Assembly: GCA_016935935.1 (NCBI GenBank)
Contig: JAFGPZ010000031.1
Span: forward strand, 1 to 12,755
DNA from: Deltaproteobacteria bacterium
GTDB taxonomy: Bacteria > Desulfobacterota > Syntrophia > Syntrophales > UBA2210
Direction: 5' to 3'
DNA length: 12,755 nucleotides
Shown: piece after piece, positions 1 through 6,979 of the stretch
Position numbering within the stretch: the stretch's first letter is position 1
How the letters are laid out: each line of letters opens with the position of its first letter
Made by a program: the position numbers and the translations under genes
Notes under the pieces: model-generated
Database searches by the model: none
The model's input: the letters and a program-made list of their open reading frames with translations, nothing else
What the model was told of the DNA's origin: nothing

Positions 1-518
1 GCCATGATAACCTTATCCCTCAGTTCATCGGTGTCTTTATCGAATTTTGACTGATAATTACCCTTTGTCTGATAGACTTTGTAATCTCCCGGCAGTTTTA
101 TGAAGGTATGCCTGTATGTGGATGCCTCTTTCCCGATTTCAAGGTGACGAATCATCTTCTCTCCAGCCCAGGCCTTTACTTCTATCTTTGTGTCATCGGT
201 GAGATCGTATCGCTTATAGTTTTTTGATTCAGACACCAGGGCTGTATGGGTAACCGTCTCGATGAGATCCAGCATATCCTTCACCTTTGCTTCATCAGCC
301 GGATATTCCTTTGGCCCAACATACCACTTCTTGTCTTTCTTATTCAGAACCACTGTTTCGCCTGATTTGGACATTTCAATTTTTGAGATAGCTTCCTTAT
401 CCACTTCCGGCATGGAAGGCAGCTGATAAAGGCTCCTGTCGGAACTGCGAAAGACCAGATACGCTATGAGCGTAATCAATAGGACTGCCAGTATTACATA
501 TTCCTTTTTAATCTTCAT
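1..518 (-). CDS. DUF4340 domain protein, C-terminus cut by window edge
   Basis: The last gene of the Gld-type ABC cluster; 172 codons are visible and the C-terminus lies beyond the left edge. The protein opens with a short basic stretch (MKIKKEY) and one hydrophobic helix at about residues 7-22, so it is probably a membrane-anchored protein with its bulk in the periplasm. What follows (KIEMSKSGETVVLNKKDKKW, then a short helix, then an ETVTHTALVSES segment) has the strand-rich pattern of DUF4340, a family commonly encoded directly after GldG-type genes. The ATG at 518 is preceded by a GAGGA Shine-Dalgarno and lies 13 bases after the stop of the GldG-like gene, so the two are co-transcribed. 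The function is not established; partnership with the exporter is inferred from context. Confidence 0.8.
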   Translation of the reverse strand, partial: MKIKKEYVILAVLLITLIAYLVFRSSDRSLYQLPSMPEVDKEAISKIEMSKSGETVVLNKKDKKWYVGPKEYPADEAKVKDMLDLIETVTHTALVSESKNYKRYDLTDDTKIEVKAWAGEKMIRHLEIGKEASTYRHTFIKLPGDYKVYQTKGNYQSKFDKDTDELRDKVIM

Positions 519-531
519 ATGAAATCCTCAT

Positions 532-2727
532 CTATTTTTGAAACATAGCCTGAATACGCTTTTTTCTTGCATGCCTGCGCATCATTATGAAAATGCCAAA
601 GAGCGCGACTAATATGGGCAACACCGCAATATTAAACGCCTTTACAAGGGTTTTAACGGCGGAGTCCGTCTCATAGAGCGGATTGAAACCCTGCTCCTTG
701 CTCCTCATAGAGGCGATATCGCCTCTGTCGTTAAGGTAATCCAGTACGTTGAGAACAAACATGGCATTGGGACTCTTACCTTCTTCGTCAAGCATACTGT
801 CCTTCAGCAGTTCAGATGACGTAACGACGAATATCTTCGCCGGCCTACCCTTTTCAATAAAAGCGCTTTCTCCTTCGATCTTCCTTCTGTCTATCTCTTT
901 TTGCGGCTTTTCTTCTTCGGTATCATTTTCGCCCTTTTTCTCAGATTTTTCCGCTTCCGTTGTCATGGCCGGCATGGGTTTACCCTTGAAATAACTGGTA
1001 AACTCTCCCTCCAGTAAACAGGCAAGTGTCTTGCTCTCCATCTTTTCATCGGCCTTCGGCGGTTTCAGCATCATGGGATTCAGGTCGATTCGGTCTTTCA
1101 TCTCCCACGATTGATCGGACGATGAAATAACTTTGACTGCCTTTATCCCCATGTCGCTTATCCTCTTTTCATCCAATTCCAGAGGAGATATCTTTATTGT
1201 AACGAGTCCCTTGATATTTTGCATGAAATCCAGCTCTTTGTTTATGGAATCCTGCTTGATTATGGGAGCAAAGTAGATTTCCTTTTCGCCACCACCATAC
1301 TCTTTCGGAAGTCTCTGCTTGTAAGAACTCTTGTCCATCACATAGGAATTCTTTATGCTTATGCCGTAGTGTTTGAGTAACTTCTCAAGTCCGGTATCCA
1401 TCGGAACATAGACAGGCTGCTGCTGGTAGGGGTTCTGGGGAGAGGGTAGAATTTCGTTGAAGGCATCTGCAAAGATGGCAAGATTCTTGCCGCGCATAAG
1501 GAGCTGGTCTATCTGATACAATTCATAATCGGTAAATTTCTCCTGCGGACTGGCAATGACAAGGGTTTTGAATCCACCTGAAATTGGCCCTTCCTTGAGA
1601 TTGACATCCTTTATGGAGTAATTTTTCGAAACAAGATTATTGAATATAGTAAGCGGCTCCCGAGGCTGAACGCCCGGAGGACTCTGTGCGGCTCGCGTTG
1701 TTGTCAGTGTTCCATGATCCGCCAGATACCCAAGATTTTCATTTATTCCTATGAGCGTTTCAAGATTGGCCTCTATAATAGTTTCCAACCGCTTGGGATT
1801 TACCAGATCATACTGCGTCCCGATTATAGGTATCTGAATTATATTGAGTAGGGGGATCTCCAAGGTTCTACCCCCGTATTTCATGACAAGGCCTATAACA
1901 CCCTCGCCCGCTTCAAGATTGTTCTCAGGCACTGCCTGCCATTTCAGCCTCGAAAAATTAAACTTCTCCGACAGTTCTTCAAGGTTATTCTCTTTCGTGG
2001 GATCAAAGTACCTGAACTCGAGAGTATCGTAATTCTTGTCGTTCAGTTCCTTAACGACTCCTTCGATCACATTGGGGAATTCGGGAAGTTCTTTCAAACC
2101 CATCAATGGCGCCACCGCCTTTAACGATGATGAAAGATAGAGGTCAACCTTGACCTTGCCGGCAAGTTTTAAAAGGGCACTTATCTTGTTATTCATTTTC
2201 TGGATGGCTGTTGTAATCTCGTATTCCAGTCCCTCCGTCGTCGTAATTGCGTGAATACGCTCCACTATATCGCCATGAATAAGAACCATGCCCATATATG
2301 CGTTTTTGAATTTGATTTCATCCTTCTCTACGAGCTGAATCTGGATAGGGTAAATCCCGTAGCTTTTAGCCAGTTCACGGTTCTCCCCCGTTCCCTTTAT
2401 TCCGGCATCTTCTTCAGGGCTAACATCGTAAAATTTGTAGTTATAGTATTTGTTTGAGCTGACAGAATATTCTTCAAGAAGGTCACGAAGGTAACGTTCC
2501 GTGCTATTGTGGGGCGCTGGCAGGTTTTTTGTAAAGAATACCTTTATCGTAAGAGGCTCTGAGATCGTTGAAACAACCCGCTTACTTACATCGGATATGG
2601 AATATATATCGCTCCTTGTAAGATCTCCCCTGAAAAAAAGAGTCACACCGGCCACATTAATGAGAATTACTACAATAAGGTAAATGAAAAACTTTATATA
2701 TTTCCCCGATGTCTTTTTTACACCCAT
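532..2727 (-). CDS. GldG-like ABC exporter auxiliary protein
   Basis: A 731-residue protein of the GldG / ABC-transporter auxiliary family (ABC_transp_aux type). An N-terminal membrane helix at about residues 12-32 is followed by the family's typical opening (LTRSDIYSISDVSKRVV, then EPLTIKVFFTKNLP). A large presumably periplasmic region follows, and then a C-terminal helix at about 698-716 with a basic cytoplasmic tail (RRHARKKR). This topology, two terminal anchors around a big soluble domain, is typical of the family. Between about residues 590 and 617 there is a highly charged Glu/Lys-rich stretch that looks disordered. AAGGAG sits six bases before the ATG and overlaps the stop region of the permease gene, with a 10-base gap. 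GldG is needed for gliding in Bacteroidetes, but homologues occur in many non-gliding bacteria. The substrate of the complex is unknown. Confidence 0.88.
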   Translation of the reverse strand: MGVKKTSGKYIKFFIYLIVVILINVAGVTLFFRGDLTRSDIYSISDVSKRVVSTISEPLTIKVFFTKNLPAPHNSTERYLRDLLEEYSVSSNKYYNYKFYDVSPEEDAGIKGTGENRELAKSYGIYPIQIQLVEKDEIKFKNAYMGMVLIHGDIVERIHAITTTEGLEYEITTAIQKMNNKISALLKLAGKVKVDLYLSSSLKAVAPLMGLKELPEFPNVIEGVVKELNDKNYDTLEFRYFDPTKENNLEELSEKFNFSRLKWQAVPENNLEAGEGVIGLVMKYGGRTLEIPLLNIIQIPIIGTQYDLVNPKRLETIIEANLETLIGINENLGYLADHGTLTTTRAAQSPPGVQPREPLTIFNNLVSKNYSIKDVNLKEGPISGGFKTLVIASPQEKFTDYELYQIDQLLMRGKNLAIFADAFNEILPSPQNPYQQQPVYVPMDTGLEKLLKHYGISIKNSYVMDKSSYKQRLPKEYGGGEKEIYFAPIIKQDSINKELDFMQNIKGLVTIKISPLELDEKRISDMGIKAVKVISSSDQSWEMKDRIDLNPMMLKPPKADEKMESKTLACLLEGEFTSYFKGKPMPAMTTEAEKSEKKGENDTEEEKPQKEIDRRKIEGESAFIEKGRPAKIFVVTSSELLKDSMLDEEGKSPNAMFVLNVLDYLNDRGDIASMRSKEQGFNPLYETDSAVKTLVKAFNIAVLPILVALFGIFIMMRRHARKKRIQAMFQK

Positions 2728-2737
2728 ATCCTTCTCC

Positions 2738-3442
2738 TTATCTTTTTTCCTGCATTCCGAGATGTGTCAAGTAAAGACCGATGAATATGAGACTCAGAAA
2801 ATACAAGAGGTCTCTTGAGTCGATTACGCCTTTCGCAATGTTCTGGAAGTGGTTATCCGACGAAAGATATCCGATGACACCCAGGATCGTTTTGGGAAAG
2901 AAGAACAGCATCTTGTTTATCATGGTCAGAACAAAGCATATGGACATCCCTGACATAAAGGCAATAATCTGATTGCGTGTCAGTGAAGATGTAAATATCC
3001 CGATGGCGCAATATGCCGATCCAAGCAGTATGCCTCCGATGTAACCACCAATTACGGGGCCCCAGTCGAGATCACCGACCAGTGAAACAGAAAGTGGGTA
3101 GGCCAGCGTCGGGATAAGCATGACAGTTATGAATGCGACAGCCGCCATAAATTTACCGACAATTACGTCCAGATATGTCACCGGCATGGTCAGAAGGATC
3201 TCGTAGGAACCTACATTCAGCTCTTCCGAATAGAGTCTCATTGTAATCGCTGGAACAACAAATGAAAAGACAATTGGAAGGAGATTAAAAAAGTTTCTCA
3301 GGTCTGCGCGGTTATAAATAAAGAATCCCGCAAAGAAGAACCACCCGGTCACCAGAAGGAAAAGGACAATGACAATGTAGGCGATGGGGGATAAAAAATA
3401 GGCTCTAAATTCTTTTTTGGAAATATGTATGGCCTGTTGCAT
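2738..3442 (-). CDS. GldF-like ABC-2 type permease
   Basis: A 234-residue inner-membrane permease of the ABC-2 superfamily. Six hydrophobic helices are visible at about residues 19-43, 52-69, 98-121, 129-150, 159-182 and 211-229. Between helices 2 and 3 is the cytoplasmic coupling segment typical of this group: MRLYSEELNVGSYEILLTMP followed by V..LDVIVGKF. The length matches the usual 230-250 residues of GldF-type permeases. The ATG at 3442 lies one base after the stop of the ATPase gene, and its AGGAG ribosome-binding site is inside the end of that gene, so translation is likely coupled. It should form the membrane channel with the ATPase upstream, probably as a dimer. What it moves cannot be told from sequence. 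Confidence 0.88.
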   Translation of the reverse strand: MQQAIHISKKEFRAYFLSPIAYIVIVLFLLVTGWFFFAGFFIYNRADLRNFFNLLPIVFSFVVPAITMRLYSEELNVGSYEILLTMPVTYLDVIVGKFMAAVAFITVMLIPTLAYPLSVSLVGDLDWGPVIGGYIGGILLGSAYCAIGIFTSSLTRNQIIAFMSGMSICFVLTMINKMLFFFPKTILGVIGYLSSDNHFQNIAKGVIDSRDLLYFLSLIFIGLYLTHLGMQEKR

Positions 3443-3443
3443 A

Positions 3444-4382
3444 TTAATGCTCCTTCGTCAATTCTCGGAATATGGTCTCAAGGGTTTTTGCCTCCCGATG
3501 AAATTCGATGAGAACCCAGTCTTTTTGCTTTATTATGTTATAGATGTCACCCCGGGGGTCGGAGGATGACCGAACGGTCAATCTTACCGAGAGAGCGCCT
3601 TCACCATCGCTGTCACTTGTATCGATCCTTACAATTCCATCGATTCCGTTCAACGCGTCTTCAATATCTTTAAACTCCGCATTCAGGAATGATGCACAGA
3701 TGAAATTCTCTTTGCCGGCCGACTGTTTTATAGCTTCCGTGCTGTCGTCAGCAACAATTTTTCCCTTATCTATTATAATTATCCGGTCGCACGTGGCCTC
3801 CACCTCGCTCAGTATGTGAGTGGAAAGTATAACGGTTTTTTCCTTTCCGATCTTCTTTATGATCTCGCGAATTTCCACAATCTGGTTTGGGTCGAGACCG
3901 GATGTAGGTTCGTCCAGTATAAGTATCTCCGGGTCGTTCATCATTGCATGGGCCAATCCTACCCTCTGTTTGAGCCCCTTTGACAGCTCATCAACGGCCT
4001 TGTGCATAATCTGATTTAACCCGCAGATGTGGGCCAGATGGCGAATCCTGTCGATTCTTTTTTCCTTTTCAATTCCTCTTATTGCTGCGACATAGTCGAG
4101 ATAATCGTAAACAAGCATATCATGATAAATGGGGGCAGACTCCGGAAGGTATCCGATAAGTTTCTTGATCTCAAGCATATCACTGTCAATTGAATAATCT
4201 TTTACCCTTGTATGCCCCGATGTGGGTGAAATATATCCCGTAAGCATCCTGAGAGTAGTCGTTTTACCAGCTCCATTTGGACCCAAGAGTCCCAGGATCT
4301 CCCCCCTGTGAATATCGAAGCTAATCTGATCAACGGCACAGAAGTCATCGTAGTACTTTGTCAGCCCTTCGACGTGTATCAT
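3444..4382 (-). CDS. GldA-like ABC transporter ATP-binding protein
   Basis: A 312-residue ATPase subunit, first gene of the Gld-type operon. All nucleotide-binding motifs are present: Walker A GPNGAGKTT (34-42), ABC signature LSKGLKQR (133-140), Walker B ILILDEP (153-159) with catalytic Glu158, and the H-loop His189 in STHILSE. At the Q-loop position the sequence reads GYLPESAPIY, with Glu instead of Gln; to my knowledge this is common in the GldA/NosF-like branch and is not a defect. About 90 residues beyond the nucleotide-binding domain form a C-terminal extension like that of other ABC-2 ATPases. The ATG at 4382 has GAGGAG six bases upstream. It would energise the permease encoded next. 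Family assignment is firm; the choice of GldA over other ABC-2 ATPases rests on the neighbouring GldF/GldG-like genes. Confidence 0.9.
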   Translation of the reverse strand: MIHVEGLTKYYDDFCAVDQISFDIHRGEILGLLGPNGAGKTTTLRMLTGYISPTSGHTRVKDYSIDSDMLEIKKLIGYLPESAPIYHDMLVYDYLDYVAAIRGIEKEKRIDRIRHLAHICGLNQIMHKAVDELSKGLKQRVGLAHAMMNDPEILILDEPTSGLDPNQIVEIREIIKKIGKEKTVILSTHILSEVEATCDRIIIIDKGKIVADDSTEAIKQSAGKENFICASFLNAEFKDIEDALNGIDGIVRIDTSDSDGEGALSVRLTVRSSSDPRGDIYNIIKQKDWVLIEFHREAKTLETIFRELTKEH

Positions 4383-4462
4383 AGATATCTCCTCTATATT
4401 ATAGTGTCTTCATAATAATGCTCACCTGAGACGAGCAGGACTCTCTAATTTAAAATGCCCTT

Positions 4463-4491
4463 AATAGATAGTATCGGCCGCAGCATGTCAA
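4463..4491 (-). promoter_or_regulatory. Possible second promoter of the Gld-type operon
   Basis: A second perfect TTGACA (4491-4486) lies 38 bases downstream of the first on the minus strand. With a 17-base spacer its -10 would be TCTATT (4468-4463), only four of six matches. It could be a weaker tandem promoter or chance. Confidence 0.3.
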
Positions 4492-4501
4492 TGTTTTTTT
4501 A

Positions 4502-4529
4502 AATATATTTCTTAAATCATGGATGTCAA
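4502..4529 (-). promoter_or_regulatory. Probable sigma70 promoter of the Gld-type operon
   Basis: On the minus strand a perfect TTGACA (4529-4524) is followed after 16 bases by TATATT (4507-4502), five of six matches to the -10 consensus. Transcription would start near 4495, leaving a leader of about 113 bases before the ATPase start at 4382. The spacer is AT-rich. It sits in the divergent region, back to back with the start of the plus-strand ykgJ-rlmN pair. Confidence 0.6.
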
Positions 4530-4547
4530 ACGCACTTATTGTAGAAT

Positions 4548-4576
4548 TTGAAAAAAAATGATGCCGATGCTATATG
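4548..4576 (+). promoter_or_regulatory. Possible plus-strand promoter before the ykgJ-like gene
   Basis: TTGAAA (4548-4553), a 17-base spacer and TATATG (4571-4576) make a plausible sigma70 site, but the -10 overlaps the first possible ATG (4574). If used, transcription would begin near the second ATG (4583), giving a leaderless or nearly leaderless message. An alternative -10, TAGAAT at 4542-4547, would give a short leader but has no good -35. Confidence 0.3.
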
Positions 4577-4909
4577 TGCAAAATGAAGAAAAAGCGAGTG
4601 ACAATATGCATGCGTTGCGGCAAATGCTGTCTCTCGAACCTGTTTTTCTATATAACAGATGACGACATTGAACGCTGGAAACGGGAAGGCAGGAAGGACA
4701 TACTGCACATAATCGAAAACCGGCAAGCCGTCTGGGGTGGAGACCATTTTGTTTCGGCTCGGGACGGCACATTTATGCATGGCTGTCCCTTTCTTGAATG
4801 GAAAGACGGAAGACACAGCTGCTCCATATACCAAACACGGCCCCGGGTATGCCGTGACTACCTACCGGGATCATCAAAAATATGCTCACAGTATTACAGG
4901 AAAATATGA
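4574..4909 (+). CDS. YkgJ-type cysteine-cluster protein
   Basis: A 111-residue protein of the YkgJ family (CxxCxxCC zinc/iron-chelating type, function poorly known). Eight cysteines fall in the family pattern: C12, C15, C18 and C19 in the opening cluster, C71 in CPFLEW, C83 and C93 in CSIYQTRPRVCRDY, and C104 near the end. They most likely bind a metal ion or Fe-S cluster. The start is uncertain: ATGs at 4574 and 4583 and a GTG at 4598 are all in frame before the first cluster, and none has a good Shine-Dalgarno; an in-frame stop at 4559 limits the choice. The stop TGA overlaps the ATG of rlmN (ATGA), so the two are probably translationally coupled. A role in cluster supply to, or maturation of, the next protein is possible but only inferred. 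Confidence 0.82.
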   Translation: MCKMKKKRVTICMRCGKCCLSNLFFYITDDDIERWKREGRKDILHIIENRQAVWGGDHFVSARDGTFMHGCPFLEWKDGRHSCSIYQTRPRVCRDYLPGSSKICSQYYRKI

Positions 4910-5952
4910 ATCAGACAAAGAATAATAAGAGAGACCTCAAAAATATGACACTGGATGAGATAGAGAAGCTTATCTCCAGTCAGGGAAAGGAAAAATACAG
5001 AGCCCGGCAGATTATGAAGTGGCTTTATCAGCATGGAGCTACCTCCTTTGAGGAAATGACCAATATCTCAAAGAAATGCAGGGCAGAGTTGGCCGATATT
5101 GCTACAATCAGTGCTCTGCCTATTGAAAAGGAGCAGCAATCCGAGGACGGCACAAAAAAGTTTCTCTTTAAACTTACCGATGGTCATTTTATCGAAAGTG
5201 TCCTCATTCGCGAGAAAAATCACTGGACTATATGCGTCTCCACGCAGGTGGGATGCAACATGGGATGCTCGTTCTGTCTTACCGGGAGGTACGGTCTGAA
5301 GCGAAATCTACTCCCCTCCGAAATCGTCGATCAGATCACACGCCTGCGTTTCAACACAATCGAGGGCAAGGATATCAAAAATATCGTCATGATGGGCATG
5401 GGTGAACCACTTGCCAACTACGATAATGTATTGAAAGCAATCGAAATCATTACGACGGACGCATGCGCGGCATTTTCAACGCGCAGGATTACCGTATCTA
5501 CCTGCGGAATTGCCCCCGTGATCGAAAGACTTGGGCGGGATTCGTCGGTGAACCTTGCCGTATCCCTGAATGCCCCTGACAATGCCACGCGAAGCCGCAT
5601 CATGCCGGTTAACAGGAAATACCCCATTGAAACTCTGATAGAGGCGTGCCAGAGGTTTCCCATGCCAAGGCGAAGAAGAATAACCTTTGAATATATACTG
5701 ATAAACGGAGTCAATGATTCTGACGAACAGGCGGAACAACTGGCCGCGTTAATGAGAGGGGCAAGATGCAAATTCAACCTTATAGCCTTTAATGAATTCC
5801 CCGGATCAGAATTCAGGACACCGCCCCAGAAGAGAATTGATTCCTTCCGTAATATATTGATAAAGCACAACTATACGGCCGTAATCCGCGCGAGCAAGGG
5901 AAGAGATATTCTGGCGGCCTGTGGTCAACTCAGGGGAATAGCAGTCACCTGA
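4906..5952 (+). CDS. rlmN: Dual-specificity RNA methyltransferase RlmN
   Basis: Radical-SAM enzyme that methylates C2 of A2503 in 23S rRNA and, in the E. coli enzyme, of A37 in some tRNAs. Using the ATG at 4906, the protein is 348 residues, normal for the family. The Fe-S cysteines are C117, C121 and C124 (CNMGCSFC). The methyl-carrying cysteine that precedes them is C110 (ICVSTQVGC), and the C-terminal catalytic cysteine is C339 (ILAACGQLRG). The SAM-binding MGMGEPLANYDNV and the SLNAPDNATR segment are also present. An upstream in-frame ATG at 4882 exists, but 4906 is preferred because it has ACAGGAAA just ahead and forms an ATGA overlap with the stop of the ykgJ-like gene. All catalytic residues are intact, so it should be active. 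It is distinguished from Cfr by its housekeeping-type sequence. Confidence 0.96.
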   Translation: MNQTKNNKRDLKNMTLDEIEKLISSQGKEKYRARQIMKWLYQHGATSFEEMTNISKKCRAELADIATISALPIEKEQQSEDGTKKFLFKLTDGHFIESVLIREKNHWTICVSTQVGCNMGCSFCLTGRYGLKRNLLPSEIVDQITRLRFNTIEGKDIKNIVMMGMGEPLANYDNVLKAIEIITTDACAAFSTRRITVSTCGIAPVIERLGRDSSVNLAVSLNAPDNATRSRIMPVNRKYPIETLIEACQRFPMPRRRRITFEYILINGVNDSDEQAEQLAALMRGARCKFNLIAFNEFPGSEFRTPPQKRIDSFRNILIKHNYTAVIRASKGRDILAACGQLRGIAVT

Positions 5953-6022
5953 CGATCAGCCACAACATCTGGCAGGCCGATATCTGGAAACAAACAGCGG
6001 AAACGCCTATAAATGCTGATTC

Positions 6023-6055
6023 TGCTCGGTGTGAATGCAAACATTTCACAGAGCA
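6023..6055. terminator. Hairpin between convergent rlmN and aroE, possible terminator
   Basis: TGCTC (6023-6027) pairs with GAGCA (6051-6055), and TGTGAATG (6030-6037) pairs with CATTTCACA (6042-6050) except for one bulged T; the loop is CAAA. This gives about 13 base pairs with two small bulges. It spans the aroE stop codon (6046-6048) and lies between the 3' ends of the two convergent genes. Neither side has a T-run, so it is not a standard intrinsic terminator; it may protect RNA ends or be chance. Confidence 0.3.
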
Positions 6056-6849
6056 TCATAGACCGCCTTTCTCATTATTTCGACGGGGGCCTTTATCCCC
6101 GTCCACAATTCAAACTGAAAGGCGCCCTGATTAACCAGCATGGCGACGCCGTCTATTGTTTGGCATCCCTTCCCCTCAGCGGTCTTCAAAAAGCGCGTCT
6201 TTACCGGATTGTAAACGATGTCCATGACCACCATACCCGCATCAATCATATCTGCTTCCAGCGGCATTTCATTAGACTGAGGCGCCATTCCCACCGAGGT
6301 AGCGTTGATCAGAATCGTACCTTCTACTTTTGCCATGTCCGACAGGGGACGAAATTCTGCTCCCAATTCACGCGCCAAGGCCTCTCCCTTTTTGACGGTA
6401 CGGTTTACAATGGTAAGATGACCTCCCTCGGAAATAATACCAAAACCAATGGCCCTGGCGGCGCCTCCGGCACCGAGAATTACGACATCCCTGCCCCTGA
6501 TGGTTGTCTCTTCGGTCAGGGCATTAACAGCTCCCAGGCCATCCGAATTATAACCTTTCAAAAGGCCGTCACGATTTATAACCGTATTCACCGCTCCGAT
6601 GCGGATTGCCGTATCATCAACATCATCGAGAAAATCAATAACCGACACCTTGTAGGGGATGGTAACGCTGACACCCTTAATCCCAAGTGCCCTTATTCCA
6701 TTGAATGCAGCCCTCAGATCTGCGACGCTAAAGGCGAGATACGCGCCATTATAACCTACGGCGGAAAATGCGCTATTATGCATTACCGGACTCACGCTGT
6801 GCTCCACAGGATTTCCCAATATACAGTAAAGTGATGTGGCCGAATCCAT
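6046..6849 (-). CDS. aroE: Shikimate dehydrogenase (NADP+)
   Basis: Reduces 3-dehydroshikimate to shikimate with NADPH, step four of the shikimate pathway, in the cytoplasm. With the ATG at 6849 the protein is 267 residues, usual for AroE. Substrate-binding serines S18 and S20 lie in GNPVEHSVSPVMHN, the catalytic pair is K67 (TIPYK) and D103 (GYNSDG), and N88 is in GAVNTV. The nucleotide-binding loop is GAGGAARA (126-133), with NRT (149-151) for the NADP phosphate and NQGAFQFELW near the C-terminus. A GTG at 6858 is also in frame, but the GAGGTGAT Shine-Dalgarno (6861-6854) is correctly placed only for the ATG at 6849. It is last in the aromatic operon, downstream of aroQ, whose product makes its substrate. 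Confidence 0.96.
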   Translation of the reverse strand: MDSATSLYCILGNPVEHSVSPVMHNSAFSAVGYNGAYLAFSVADLRAAFNGIRALGIKGVSVTIPYKVSVIDFLDDVDDTAIRIGAVNTVINRDGLLKGYNSDGLGAVNALTEETTIRGRDVVILGAGGAARAIGFGIISEGGHLTIVNRTVKKGEALARELGAEFRPLSDMAKVEGTILINATSVGMAPQSNEMPLEADMIDAGMVVMDIVYNPVKTRFLKTAEGKGCQTIDGVAMLVNQGAFQFELWTGIKAPVEIMRKAVYDAL

Positions 6850-6854
6850 TCCGA

Positions 6855-6947
6855 TCACCTCATTAAGAATACTCTTGTAATATCAACGATACCCTGCCAT
6901 TTGAAGGAGTCTTTACGACTGAACAATTCTGGATTTCTCTCCGCCAT
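6855..6947 (-). CDS. Possible 30-residue small ORF before aroE
   Basis: A short frame begins at ATG 6947 and encodes 30 residues (starting MAERNPELFSRKDSF, ending VFLMR). It fills most of the 130-base space between aroQ and aroE. Its TGA overlaps the upstream in-frame GTG of aroE (GTGA) and lies inside the aroE Shine-Dalgarno, an arrangement that would suit translational coupling. Against it: no Shine-Dalgarno is visible before its ATG, another frame is open over almost the same stretch, and I do not recognise the peptide. It may be a leader-type frame, a remnant, or chance. Confidence 0.2.
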   Translation of the reverse strand: MAERNPELFSRKDSFKWQGIVDITRVFLMR

Positions 6948-6979
6948 CGAAATAACATTATGATGAGACCGACACAGCA

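Noticed and set aside
4398..4403. Perfect TATAAT on the minus strand just before the GldA-like gene
   Set aside because: No -35 at the right distance (GGTGAG), and the start of RNA would fall inside the Shine-Dalgarno of the same gene.
4418..4437. Short inverted repeat TGCTC/GAGCA in the leader of the Gld operon
   Set aside because: Only five base pairs with a nine-base loop; expected by chance in a region of this size.
4526..4834. Minus-strand frame of about 100 codons opposite the ykgJ-like gene
   Set aside because: It is antisense to the conserved eight-cysteine pattern and has no family resemblance or ribosome-binding site.
4882..4905. Upstream in-frame ATG giving RlmN eight extra residues
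   Set aside because: The ATG at 4906 has a Shine-Dalgarno immediately upstream and forms the ATGA overlap with the preceding stop.
6013..6834. Long open frame of 273 codons on the plus strand opposite aroE
   Set aside because: The minus strand here encodes a full AroE with every catalytic motif and a good ribosome-binding site; the plus frame has no recognisable pattern and is an antisense shadow.
6850..6858. GTG at 6858 as the aroE start
   Set aside because: The GTG lies inside the GAGGTGAT Shine-Dalgarno, which is spaced correctly for the ATG at 6849.
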